A stretch of DNA of 64,000 bases, from positions 32,825,501 through 32,889,500 of the forward strand of contig NC_079878.1 in NCBI RefSeq assembly GCF_029227915.1. The letters are read 5' to 3'. Positions 1 to 12,100 of the stretch are shown one piece after another; position 1 is the stretch's first letter, and each line of letters begins with the position of its first letter. A program made the translations under genes and the position numbers. The notes below the pieces were generated by a model. That model did no database searches, was not told the DNA's origin, and was given only the letters and a program-made list of their open reading frames with translations. The DNA is from Hydractinia symbiolongicarpus. Its lineage: Eukaryota; Cnidaria; Hydrozoa; Anthoathecata; Hydractiniidae.

Positions 1-203
1 CCCTGGGTACTTTCTTTGTATACTTTTGACTATACGGGCCGAGTCCGGGATTTACGGGAAATCGCAGGTTTTCGTTTGCCGGCGATTAAACCTCTTTTAT
101 TAAGCGTCTCATCAAAAATGAAAACATTTTTGAAAACTACAAGTCTCATGCGTTTTAGTGGTGAAATAATAATTTAAAAAATCGTTCGGGAAATGAGTTT
201 ACA
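1..203 (+). repeat. Representative 203 bp long-form monomer
   Basis: This first unit shows the parts shared by the array. GTATAC lies at 18-23, inside the 11 bp (18-28) that is missing in short units. ACTATACGGGCC follows, then a segment with repeated CGGG. The palindrome GCCGGC is at 78-83. A dyad with 9 bp arms sits at 112-120 and 125-133. An A/T-rich tract occupies about 163-181, followed by TCGTTCGGGAAATGAG. The length 203 is not a multiple of three, so reading frames shift from unit to unit. A nearly identical copy starts at 2210. Confidence 0.95.
112..133. other. Conserved dyad (9 bp arms, AAAA loop) in the monomer
   Basis: TCAAAAATG at 112-120 and CATTTTTGA at 125-133 are perfect reverse complements around an AAAA spacer. 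The element recurs in nearly every unit of both arrays. In units reading CATTTTTAAAAAC the outer pairs are lost and 7 bp arms remain. In the minus array a subset has a one-base deletion beside it (CATTTTTATGAG). It could extrude a small hairpin or bind a dimeric protein, but it is also simply an A/T-rich tract. No binding protein is implied by the sequence. Confidence 0.7.
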
Positions 204-395
204 TCCCGGGTATTTTCTTTACTATACGGGCCGAGTCCGGGATTTACGGGAAATCGCAGGTTTTCGTTTGCCGGCGGTTAAACTTCTTTTATTCAGCGTA
301 TCATCAAAAATGAAAACATTTTTGAAAACTACAAGTCTCATGCGTTTTAGTGGTGAAAAAATATTTTAAAAAATCGTTCGTGAAATGAGTTTACT
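204..395 (+). repeat. Representative 192 bp short-form monomer (11 bp deletion)
   Basis: The unit reads CTTTACTATACGGG where long units read CTTT, then 11 extra bases (GTATACTTTTG), then ACTATACGGG. Everything else aligns base for base with the long form, so this is one clean internal deletion. The same junction recurs in all 21 short units, including those starting at 802, 2413, 2808, 3610, 4208, 4400, 9600, 11010, 11811, 12206, 13819, 15230, 23742 and 24340. This suggests one founding deletion that was later spread by array recombination. Two linked groups exist: TCCCGGG short units before 9 kb and CACAGGG short units (often with GGGCGGAG) after 9.6 kb. Confidence 0.93.
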
Positions 396-3300
396 GCCTG
401 GGTACTTTCTTTGTATACTTTTGACTATACGGGCCGAGCCCGTGATTTACGTGAAGTCGCGGGTTTTCGTTTGCCGGCGTTTAAACTTCTTTTATTCAGC
501 GTCTCATCAAAAATGAAAACATTTTTAAAAACTACACGTCTCATGGGCTTTAGTGGTGAAATAATAATTTAAAAAATTGTTCGGGAAATGAGTTTACACC
601 CTGGGTACTTTCTTTGTATACTTTTGACTATACGGGCCGGGTCCAGGATTTACGGGAAATCGCAAGTTTTCGTTTGCCGGCGATTAAACTTCTTTTATTC
701 AGCGTGTCATCAAAAATGAAAACATTTTTGAAAACTACAAGTCTCATGCGTTTTAGTGGTGAAATAATAATTTAAAAAATCGTTCGGGAAATGAGTTTAC
801 ATCCCGGGTATTTTCTTTACTATACGGGCCGAGTCCGGGATTTACGGGAAATCGCAGGTTTTCGTTTGGCGGCGATTAAACTTCTTTTATTCAGCGTCTC
901 ATCAAAAATGAGAACATTTTTAAAAACTACACGTCTCATGGGCTTTAGTGGTGAAATAATAATTTAAAAAATCGTTCGGGAAATGAGTTTACTCCCTTTG
1001 TACTTTCTTTGTATACTTTTGACTATACGGGCCGAGTCCGGGATTTACGGGAAGTCGCGGGTTTTCGTTTGCCGGCGATTAAACTTCTTTTATTCAGCGT
1101 CTCATCAAAAATGAAAACATTTTCAGAAAATACAAGTCTCATGGGCATTAGTGGTGAATAAATAATTTAAAAAATCGTTCGGGAAATGAGTTTACACCCT
1201 GGGTCCTTTCTTTGTATACTTTTGACTATACGGGCCGAGTCCGGGGTTTACAGGAAATGGCGGGTTTTCGTTTGCCGGCGAATAAACTTCTTTTATTCAG
1301 GATCTCATCAAAAATGAAAACATTTTTAAAAACTACAAGTCTCATGCGTTGTAGTGGTGAAAAAATAATTTAAAAAATCGTTCGGAAAATGAGTTTACTC
1401 CCTGGGTAATTTCTTTGTATACTTTTGACTATACGGTCCGAGTCCGGGGTTTACGGGAAATGGCGGGTTTTCGTTTGCCGGCGATTAAACTTCTTTTATT
1501 CAGCGTCTCATCAAAAATGAAAACATTTTTAAAAACTATAAGTCTCATGGGTTTTAGTGGTGTATAATAATTTAAAAAATCGTTCGGGAAATGAATTTAC
1601 ATCCCGGGTACTTTCTTTGTATACTTTTGACTATACGGGCCGAGTCCGGGGTTTACGGGAAATGGCGGGTTTTCGTTTGCCGGCGATTAAACTTCTTTTA
1701 TTCAGCGTCTCATCAAAAATGAAAACATTTTTAAAAACTACAAGTCTCATGGGCTTTAGTGGTGAAATAATAATTTAAAAAATCGTTCGGGAAATGGGTT
1801 TACACCCTGGGTACTTTCTTTGTATACTTTTGACTATACGGGCCGAGTCCGGGATTTACGGGAAATCGCAGGTTTTCGTCTGCCGGCGAATAAACTTCTT
1901 TCATTCAGCGTCTCATCAAAAATGAATACATTTTTGAAATTACAAGTCTCATGCGTTTTAGTGGTGAAAATATAATTTAAAAAATCGTTCGGGAAATGAG
2001 TTTACTCCCTGGGTACTTTCTTTGTACACTTTTGACTATACGGGCCGACTCAGGGATTTACGGGAAGTCGCGGGTTTTCGTTTGCCGGCGATTAAACTTC
2101 TTTTATTCAGCGTCTCATCGAAAATGAAAACATTTTTAAAAACTACAAGTCTCATGGGCTTTAGTGGTGAAATAATAATTTAAAAAATCGTTCGGGAAAT
2201 GAGTTTACACCCTGGGTACTTTCTTTGTATACTTTTGACTATACGGGCCGAGTCCGGGATTTACGGGAAATCGCAGGTTTTCGTTTGCCGGCGATTAAAC
2301 CTCTTTTATTAAGCGTCTCATCAAAAATGAAAACATTTTTGAAAACTACAAGTCTCATGCGTTTTAGTGGTGAAATAATAATTTAAAAAATCGTTCGGGA
2401 AATGAGTTTACATCCCGGGTATTTTCTTTACTATACGGGCCGAGTCCGGGATTTACGGGAAATCGCAGGTTTTCGTTTGCCGGCGGTTAAACTTCTTTTA
2501 TTCAGCGTATCATCAAAAATGAAAACATTTTTGAAAACTACAAGTCTCATGCGTTTTAGTGGTGAAAAAATATTTTAAAAAATCGTTCGGGAAATGAGTT
2601 TACTGCCTGGGTACTTTCTTTGTATACTTTTGACTATACGGGCCGAGCCCGTGATTTACGTGAAGTCGCGGGTTTTCGTTTGCCGGCGTTTAAACTTCTT
2701 TTATTCAGCGTCTCATCAAAAATGAAAACATTTTTAAAAACTACACGTCTCATGGGCTTTAGTGGTGAAATAATAATTTAAAAAATCGTTCGGGAAATGA
2801 GTTTACACCCTGGGTACTTTCTTTACTATACGGGCCGAGTCCGGGATTTACGGGAAATCGCAGGTTTTCGTTTGGCGGCGATTAAACTTCTTTTATTCAG
2901 CGTCTCATCAAAAATGAGAACATTTTTAAAAACTACACGTCTCATGGGCTTTAGTGGTGAAATAATAATTTAGAAAATCGTTCGGGAAATGAGTTTACAC
3001 CCTGGGTACTTTCTTTGTATACTTTTGACTATACGGGCCGAGTCCGGGATTTACGGGAAATCGCAGGTTTTCGTCTGCCGGCGAATAAACTTCTTTCATT
3101 CAATGTCTCATCAAAAATGAATACATTTTTGAAAACTACAAGTCTCATGCGTTTTAGTGGTGAAAATATAATTTAAAAAATCGTTCGGGAAATGAGTTTA
3201 CTCCCTGGGTACTTTGCTTTGTATACTTTTGACTATACGGGCCGACTCCGGGATTTACGGGAAGTCGCGGGTTTTCGTTTGCCGGCGATTAAACTTCTTT

Positions 3301-3609
3301 TATTCAGCGTCTCATCAAAAATGAAAACATTTTTAAAAACTACAAGTCTCATGGGCTTTAGTGGTGAAATAATAATTTAAAAAATCGTTCGGGAAATGAG
3401 TTTACACCCTGGGTACTTTCTTTGTATACTTTTGACTATACAGGCCGAGTCCGGGATTTACGGAAAATCGCAGGTTTTCGTTTGCCGGCGATTAAACCTC
3501 TTTTATTAAACGTCTCATCAAAAATGAAAACATTTTTGAAAACTACAAGTCTCATGCGTTTTAGTGGTGAATTAATAATTTAAAAAATTGTTCGGGAAAT
3601 GAGTTTACA

Positions 3610-5979
3610 TCCCGGGTATTTTCTTTACTATACGGGCCGAGTCCGGGATTTACGGGAAATCGCAGGTTTTCGTTTGCCGGCGGTTAAACCTCTTTTATTC
3701 AGCGTCTCATCAAAAATGAAAACATTTTTAAAAACTACAAGTCTCATGGGCTTTAGTGGTGAAATAATAATTTAAAAAATCGTTCGAGAAATGAGTTTAC
3801 TGCCTGGGTACTTTCTTTGTATACTTTTGACTATACGGGCCGAGCCCGTGATTTACGTGAAGTCGCGGGTTTTCGTTTGCCGGCGTTTAAACTTCTTTTA
3901 TTCAGCGTCTCATCAAAAATGAAAACATTTTTAAAAACTACAAGTCTCATGGGCTTTAGTGGTGAAATAATAATTTAAAAAATCGTTCGGGAAATGAGTT
4001 TACACCCTGGGTACTTTCTTTGTATACTTTTGACTATACGGGCCGGGTCCAGGATTTACGGGAAATCGCAAGTTTTCGTTTGCCGACGATTAAACTTCTT
4101 TTATTCAGCGTCTCATCAAAAATGAAAACATTTTTGAAAACTACAAGTCTCATGCGTTTTAGTGGTGAAATAATAATTTAAAAAATCGTTCGGGAAATGA
4201 GTTTACATCCCGGGTATTTTCTTTACTATACGGGCCGAGTCCGGGATTTACGGGAAATCGCAGGTTTTCGTTTGGCGGCGATTAAACTTCTTTTATTCAG
4301 CGTCTCATCAAAAATGAAAACATTTTTAAAAACTACAAGTCTCATGGGCTTTAGTGGTGAAATAATAATTTAAAAAATCGTTCGGGAAATGAGTTTACAT
4401 CCCGGGTATTTTCTTTACTATACGGGCCGAGTCCGGGATTTACGGGAAATCGCAGGTTTTCGTTTGCCGGCGGTTAAACTTCTTTTATTCAGCGTCTCAT
4501 CAAAAATGAAAACATTTTTGAAAACTACAAGTCTCATGCGTTTTAGTGGTGAAAAAATATTTTTAAAAATCGTTCGGGAAATGAGTTTACTGCCTGGGTA
4601 CTTTCTTTGTATACTTTTGACTATACGGGCCGAGCCCTTGATTTACGTGAAGTCGCGGGTTTTCGTTTGCCGGCGTTTAAACTTCTTTTATTCAGCGTCT
4701 CATCAAAAATGAAAACATTTTTAAAAACTACAAGTGTCATGGGCTTTAGTGGTGAAATAATAATTTAAAAAATCGTTCGGGAAATGAGTTTACACCCTGG
4801 GTACTTTCTTTGTATACTTTTGACTATACGGGCCGGGTCCAGGATTTACGGGAAATCGCAAGTTTTCGTTTGCCGACGATTAAACTTCTTTTATTCAGCG
4901 TCTCATCAAAAATGAAAACATTTTTGAAAACTACAAGTCTCATGCGTTTTAGTGGTGAAATAATAATTTAAAAAATCGTTCGGGAAATGAGTTTACATCC
5001 CGGGTATTTTCTTTACTATACGGGCCGAGTCCGGGATTTACGGGAAATCGCAGGTTTTCGTTTGGCGGCGATTAAACTTCTTTTATTCAGCGTCTCATCA
5101 AAAATGAAAACATTTTTAAAAACTACAAGTCTCATGGGCTTTAGTGGTGAAATAATAATTTAAAAAATCGTTCGGGAAATGAGTTTACATCCCGGGTATT
5201 TTCTTTACTATACGGGCCGAGTCCGGGATTTACGGGAAATCGCAGGTTTTCGTTTGCCGGCGGTTAAACTTCTTTTATTCAGCGTCTCATCAAAAATGAA
5301 AACATTTTTGAAAACTACAAGTCTCATGCGTTTTAGTGGTGAAAAAATATTTTTAAAAATCGTTCGGGAAATGAGTTTACTGCCTGGGTACTTTCTTTGT
5401 ATACTTTTGACTATACGGGCGGAGCCCTTGATTTACGTGAAGTCGCGGGTTTTCGTTTGCCGGCGTTTAAACTTCTTTTATTCAGCGTCTCATCAAAAAT
5501 GAAAACATTTTTAAAAACTACAAGTGTCATGGGCTTTAGTGGTGAAATAATAATTTAAAAAATCGTTCGGGAAATGAGTTTACACCCTGGGTACTTTCTT
5601 TGTATACTTTTGACTATACGGGCCGGGTCCAGGATTTACGGGAAATCGCAAGTTTTCGTTTGCCGGCGATTAAACTTCTTTTATTCAGCGTCTCATCAAA
5701 AATGAAAACATTTTTGAAAACTACAAGTCTCATGCGTTTTAGTGGTGAAATAATAATTTAAAAAATCGTTCGGGAAATGAGTTTACATCCCGGGTATTTT
5801 CTTTACTATACGGGCCGAGTCCGGGATTTACGGGAAATCGCAGGTTTTCGTTTGGCGGCGATTAAACTTCTTTTATTCAGCGTCTCATCAAAAATGAAAA
5901 CATTTTTGAAAACTACAAGTCTCATGCGTTTTAGTGGTGAAAAAAAATTTTAAAAAATCGTTCGGGAAATGAGTTTACT
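3610..5979 (+). repeat. 790 bp tetrameric higher-order repeat, three copies
   Basis: Three head-to-tail copies occupy 3610-4399, 4400-5189 and 5190-5979, each exactly 790 bp with the order short, long, long, short. Linked markers repeat in each: TCCCGGGTATTTTC, then GCCTGGG with GAGCCC and GTGAAGTCGCGG, then GGGTCCAGGATT, then TTTGGCGGCG. The second and third copies are especially close; their first units both carry GAAAAAATATTTTTAAAAAT. Half of the units are 11 bp-deleted, the highest density in the window. Confidence 0.9.
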
Positions 5980-7175
5980 GCCTGGGTACTTTCTTTGTAT
6001 ACTTTTGACTATACGGGCCGAGTCCAAGATTTACGGGAAGTCGCGGGTTTTCGTTTGCCGGCGTTTAAACTTCTTTTATTCAGCGTCTCATCAAAAATGA
6101 AAACATTTTTAAAAACTACAAGTCTCATGCGTTTTAGTGGTGAAATAATAATTTAAAAAATCGTTCGGGAAATGAGTTTACACCCTGGGTACTTTCTTTG
6201 TATACTTTTGACTATACGGGCCGGATCCAGGATTTACGGAAAATCGCAAGTTTTCGTTTGCCGGCGATTAAACTTCTTTTATTCAGCGTCTCATCAAAAA
6301 TGAAAACATTTTTGAAAACTACAAGTCTCATGCGTTTTAGTGGTGAAATAAAAATTTAAAAAATCGTTCGGGAAATGAGTTTACATCCCGGGTATTTTCC
6401 TTACTATACGGGCCGAGTCCGGGATTTACGGGAAATCGCAGGTTTTCGTTTGGCGGCGATTAAACTTCTTTTATTCAGCGTCTCATCAAAAATGAAAACA
6501 TTTTTGAAAACTACAAGTCTCATGCGTTTTAGTGGTGAAAAAAAATTTTAAAAAATCGTTCGGGAAATGAGTTTACTGCCTGGGTACTTTCTTTGTATAC
6601 TTTTGACTATACGGGCCGAGTCCAAGATTTACGGGAAGTCGCGGGTTTTCGTTTGCCAGCGTTTAAACTTCTTTTATTCAGCGTCTCATCAAAAATGAAA
6701 ACATTTTTAAAAACTACAAGTCTCATGGGCTTTAGTGGTGAAATAATAATTTAAAAAATCGTTCGGGAAATGAGTTTACACCCTGGGTACTTTCTTTGTA
6801 TACTTTTGACTATACGGGCCGAGTCCGGGATTTACGGGAAATCGCAGGTTTTCGTTTGCCGGCGAATAAACTTCTTTCATTCAGCGTCTCATCAAAAATG
6901 AAAACATTTTTGAAAACTACAAGTCTCATGCGTTTTAGTGGTGAAATAATAATTTAAAAAATCGTTCGGGAAATGAGTTTACATCCCGGGTATTTTCTTT
7001 ACTATACGGGCAGAGTCCGGGATTTACGGGAAGTCGCAGGTTTTCGTTTGCCGGCGAATAAACTTCTTTTATTCAGCGTCTCATCAAAAATGAAAACATT
7101 TTTAAAAACTAAAAGTCTCATGGGCTTTAGTGGTGAAATAATAATTTAAAAAATCGTTCGGGAAATGAGTTTACA
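5980..7175 (+). repeat. 598 bp trimeric register, two copies
   Basis: Units at 5980, 6183 and 6386 (long, long, short) are followed by 6578, 6781 and 6984 (long, long, short), an offset of 598 bp. The first units of both trimers share GAGTCCAAGATTTACGGG, not seen elsewhere. The trimer looks like the preceding tetramer with one of its adjacent short units lost, as expected from unequal exchange. Confidence 0.8.
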
Positions 7176-9193
7176 CCCTGGGTACTTTCTTTGTATACTT
7201 TTGACTATACGGGCCGGGTCCGGGATTTAGGGGAAATCGCAGATTTTCGTTTGCCGGCGAATAAACTTCTTTTATTCAGCGTCTCATCAAAAATGAAAAC
7301 ATTTTTGAAAACTACAAGTCTCATGCGTTTTAGTGGTGAAAAAAATTTTAAAAAATCGTTCGGGAAATGAGTTTACACCCTGGGTACTTTCTTTGTATAC
7401 TTTTGACTATACGGGCCGGGTCCAGGATTTACGGGAAATCGCAAGTTTTCGTTTGCCGGCGATTAAACTTCTTTTATTCAGCGTCTCATCAAAAATGAAA
7501 ACATTTTTGAAAACTACAAGTCTCATGCGTTTTAGTGGTGAAAATATAATTTAAAAAATCGTTCGGGAAATGAGTTTACTCCCTGGGTACTTTCTTTGTA
7601 TACTTTTGACTATACGGGCCGAGTCCGGGATTTACGGGAAGTCGCGGGTTTTCGTTTGCCGGCGATTAAACTTCTTTTATTCAGCGTCTCATCAAAAATG
7701 AAAACATTTTTGAAAACTACAAGTCTCATGCGTTTTAGTGGTGAAAATATAATTTAAAAAATCGTTCGGGAAATGAGTTTACTCCCTGGGTACTTTCTTT
7801 GTATACTTTTGACTATACGGGCCGAGTCCGGGATTTACGGGAAGTCGCGGGTTTTCGTTTGCCGGCGATTAAACTTCTTTTATTCAGCGTCTCATCAAAA
7901 ATGAAAACATTTTTAAAAATTACAAGTCTCATGGGCTTTAGTGGTTAAATAATAATTTAAAAAATCGTTCGGGAAATGAGTTTACACCCTGGGTACTTTC
8001 TTTGTATACTTTTGTCTATACGGGCCGAGTCCGGGGTTTGCGGGAAATGGCGGGTTTTCGTTTGCCGGCGATTAAACTTCTTTTATTCAGCGTCTCGTCA
8101 AAAATGAAAACATTTTTAAAAACTACAAGTCTTATGAGCTTTAGTGGTAAAATAATAATTTAAAAAATCGTTCGGGAAATGAGTTTACACCCTGGGTACT
8201 TTCTTTGTATACTTTTGACTATACGGGCCGAGTCCAGGATTTACGGGAAATCGCAGGTTTTCGTTTGCCGGCGAATAAACTTCTTTCATTCAGCGTCTCA
8301 TCGAAAATGAAAACATTTTTGAAAACTACAAGTCTCATGCGTTTTAGTGGTGAAATAATAATTTAAAAAATCGTTCGGGAAATGAGTTTACATCCCGGGT
8401 ATTTTCTTTACTATACGGGCAGAGTCCGGGATTTACGGGAAGTCGCAGGTTTTGGTTTGCCGGCGAATAAACTTCTTTTATTCAGCGTCTCATCAAAAAT
8501 GAAAACATTTTTAAAAACTAAAAGTCTCATGGGCTTTAGTGGTGAAATAATAATTTAAAAAATCGTTCGGGAAATGAGTTTACACCCTGGGTACTTTCTT
8601 TGTATACTTTTGACTATACCGGCCGAGTCCGGGATTTACGGGAAATCGCAGATTTTCGTTTGCCGGCGAATAAACTTCTTTCATTCAGCGTCTCATCAAA
8701 AATGAAAACATTTTTGAAAACTACAAGTCTCATGCGTTTTAGTGGTGAAAATATAATTTAAAAAATCGTTCGGGAAATGAGTTTACTCCCTGGGTACTTT
8801 CTTTGTATACTTTTGACTATACGGGCCGAGTCCGGGATTTACGGGAAGTCGCGGGTTTTCGTTTGCCGGCGATTAAACCTCTTTTATTCAGCGTCTCATC
8901 AAAAATGAAAACATTTTTAAAAACTACAAGTCTCATGGGCTTTAGTGGTGAAATAATAATTTAAAAAATCGTTCGGGAAATGAGTTTACACCCTGGGTAC
9001 TTTCTTTGTATACTTTTGTCTATACGGGCCGAGTCCGGGGTTTGCGGGAAATGGCGGGTTTTCGTTTGCCGGCGATTAAACTTCTTTTATTCAGCGTCTC
9101 GTCAAAAATGAAAACATTTTTAAAAACTACAAGTCTTATGAGCTTTAGTGGTAAAATAATAATTTAAAAAATCGTTCGGGAAATGAGTTTACA
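7176..9193 (+). repeat. Mixed zone with 5- and 7-unit offsets
   Basis: The short unit with GGGCAGAGTCC at 6984 recurs at 8393, an offset of 1,409 bp (7 units). The unit with TTTGTCTATAC and GGGGTTTGCGGG at 7987 recurs at 8991, an offset of 1,004 bp (5 units). The two offsets overlap, so no single higher-order period fits. The zone links the short-rich blocks before it to the heptamer zone after it. Confidence 0.75.
7616..7648 (+). other. Representative four-GGG segment of the monomer
   Basis: GGG runs lie at 7616-7618, 7627-7629, 7636-7638 and 7646-7648, separated by 8, 6 and 7 bases. Units with GCGGG keep all four runs; units with GCAGG have only three here. The layout is close to, but with one loop longer than, the usual 1-7 base rule for intramolecular G-quadruplexes. 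The G-rich strand is plus before 28.4 kb and minus after it. Structure formation is not shown by sequence alone. Confidence 0.45.
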
Positions 9194-12100
9194 CCCTGGG
9201 TACTTTCTTTGTATACTTTTGACTATACGGGCCGAGTCCGGGATTTACGGGAAATCGCAGGTTTTCGTTTGCCGGCGAATAAACTTCTTTCATTCAGCGT
9301 CTCATCAAAAATGAAAACATTTTTGAAAACTACAAGTGTCATGCGTTTTAGTGGTGAAAATATAATTTAAAAAATCGTTCGGGAAATGAGTTTACTCCCT
9401 GGGTACTTTCTTTGTATACTTTTGACTATACGGGCCGAGTCCGGGATTTACGGGAAGTCGCGGGTTTTCGTTTGCCGGCGATTAAAGTTCTTTTATTCAG
9501 CGTCTCATCAAAAATGAAAACATTTTTAAAAACTACAAGTCTCATGCGTTTTAGTGGTGAAAAGATAATTTAAAAAATCGTTTTGGAAATGAGTTTACTC
9601 ACAGGGTACTTTCTTTACTATACGGGCGGAGTCCGGGATTTACGGGAAATCGCAGGTTTTCGTTTGCCGGCGATTAAACTTCTTTTATTCAGCGTCTAAT
9701 CAAAAATGAAAACATTTTTGAAAACTACAAGTCTCATGCGTTTTAATGGTGAAAAAATATTTTAAAAAATCGTTCGGGAAATGAGTTTACTGCCTGGGTA
9801 CTTTTTTTGTATACTTTTGACTATACGGGCCGAGTCCGGGATTTACAGGAAGTCGCGGATTTTCGTTTGCCGGCGTTTAAACTTTTTTTATTCAGCGTGT
9901 CATCAAAAATGAAAACATTTTTAAAAACTACAAGTCTCATGGGCTTTAGTGGTGAAATAATAATTTAAAAAATCGTTCGGGAAATGAGTTTACACCCTGG
10001 GTACTTTCTTTGTATACTTTTGACTATACGGGCCGAGTCCGGGATTTACGGGAAATCGCAGGTGTTCGTTTGCCGGCGATAAAACTTCTTTTATTCAGCG
10101 TCTCATCAAAAATGAAAACATTTTTGAAAACTACAAGTCTCATGCGTTTTAGTGGTGAAAATATAATTTAAAAAATCGTTCGGGAAATGCGTTTACTCCC
10201 TGGGTACTTTCTTTGTATACTTTTGACTATACGGGCCGAGTCCGGGATTTACGGGAAGTCGCGGGTTTTCGTTTGCCGGCGATTAAACTTATTTTATTCA
10301 GCGTCTCATCAAAAATGAAAACATTTTTAAAAACTACAAGTCTTATGAGCTTTAGTGGTAAAATAATAATTTAAAAAATCGTTCGGGAAATGAGTTTACA
10401 CCCTGGGTACTTTCTTTGTATACTTTTGACTATACGGGCCGAGTCCGGGATTTACGGGAAATCGCAGGTTTTCGTTTGCCGGCGAATAAACTTCTTTCAT
10501 TCAGCGTCTCATCAAAAATGAAAACATTTTTGAAAACTACAAGTCTTATGAGCTTTAGTGGTAAAATAATAATTTAAAAAATCGTTCGGGAAATGAGTTT
10601 ACACCCTGGGTACTTTCTTTGTATACTTTTGACTATACGGGCCGAGTCCGGGATTTACGGGAAATCGCAGGTTTTCGTTTGCCGGCGAATAAACTTCTTT
10701 CATTCAGCGTCTCATCAAAAATGAAAACATTTTTGAAAACTACAAGTGTCATGCGTTTTAGTGGTGAAAATATAATTTAAAAAATCGTTCGGGAAATGAG
10801 TTTACTCCCTGGGTACTTTCTTTGTATACTTTTGACTATACGGGCCGAGTCCGGGATTTACGGGAAGTCGCGGGTTTTCGTTTGCCGGCGATTAAAGTTC
10901 TTTTATTCAGCGTCTCATCAAAAATGAAAACATTTTTAAAAACTACAAGTCTCATGCGTTTTAGTGGTGAAAAGATAATTTAAAAAATCGTTTTGGAAAT
11001 GAGTTTACTCACAGGGTACTTTCTTTACTATACGGGCGGAGTCCGGGATTTACGGGAAATCGCAGGTTTTCGTTTGCCGGCGATTAAACTTCTTTTATTC
11101 AGCGTCTAATCAAAAATGAAAACATTTTTGAAAACTACAAGTCTCATGCGTTTTAGTGGTGAAAAAATATTTTAAAAAATCGTTCGGGAAATGAGTTTAC
11201 TGCCTGGGTACTTTTTTTGTATACTTTTGACTATACGGGCCGAGTCCGGGATTTACAGGAAGTCGCGGATTTTCGTTTGCCGGCGTTTAAACTTTTTTTA
11301 TTCAGCGTGTCATCAAAAATGAAAACATTTTTGAAAACTACAAGTCTTATGAGCTTTAGTGGTAAAATAATAATTTAAAAAATCGTTCGGGAAATGAGTT
11401 TACACCCTGGGTACTTTCTTTGTATACTTTTGACTATACGGGCCGAGTCCGGGATTTACGGGAAATCGCAGGTTTTCGTTTGCCGGCGAATAAACTTCTT
11501 TCATTCAGCGTCTCATCAAAAATGAAAACATTTTTGAAAACTACAAGTGTCATGCGTTTTAGTGGTGAAAATATAATTTAAAAAATCGTTCGGGAAATGA
11601 GTTTACTCCCTGGGTACTTTCTTTGTATACTTTTGACTATACGGGCCGAGTCCGGGATTTACGGGAAGTCGCGTGTTTTCGTTTGCCGGCGATTAAAGTT
11701 CTTTTATTCAGCGTCTCATCAAAAATGAAAACATTTTTAAAAACTACAAGTCTCATGCGTTTTAGTGGTGAAAAGATAATTTAAAAAATCGTTTTGGAAA
11801 TGAGTTTACTCACAGGGTACTTTCTTTACTATACGGGCGGAGTCCGGGATTTACGGGAAATCGCAGGTTTTCGTTTGCCGGCGATTAAACTTCTTTTATT
11901 CAGCGTCTAATCAAAAATGAAAACATTTTTGAAAACTACAAGTCTCATGCGTTTTAGTGGTGAAAAAATATTTTAAAAAATCGTTCGGGAAATGAGTTTA
12001 CTCCCTGGGTACTTTCTTTGTATACTTTTGACTATACGGGCCGAGTCCGGGATTTACGGGAAGTCGCGGGTTTTCGTTTGCCGGCGATTAAAGTTCTTTT

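Larger units (their letters stand above)
1..3609 (+). repeat. Higher-order block: 2,209 bp and 1,197 bp registers
   Basis: Units 1-203, 204-395 and 396-598 recur in order at 2210, 2413 and 2605, an offset of 2,209 bp (11 units). The unit at 2210 has a further close copy at 3407, an offset of 1,197 bp (6 units). The rare pair with CGTCTGCCGGCGAATAAAC and GAATACATTTTT appears at 1805 and again at 3000. The copies differ by scattered substitutions, so this is an older or partly converted higher-order repeat. Short units make up 4 of the first 15 units. Confidence 0.8.

Noticed and set aside
1-203. Promoter or RNA polymerase III signals in the monomer (TATAC and T-tract motifs)
   Set aside because: TATAC, CTTTT and A/T tracts occur in each unit but I found no convincing A-box/B-box pair or TATA-plus-initiator arrangement. 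Satellite transcription is possible but cannot be supported from these motifs.
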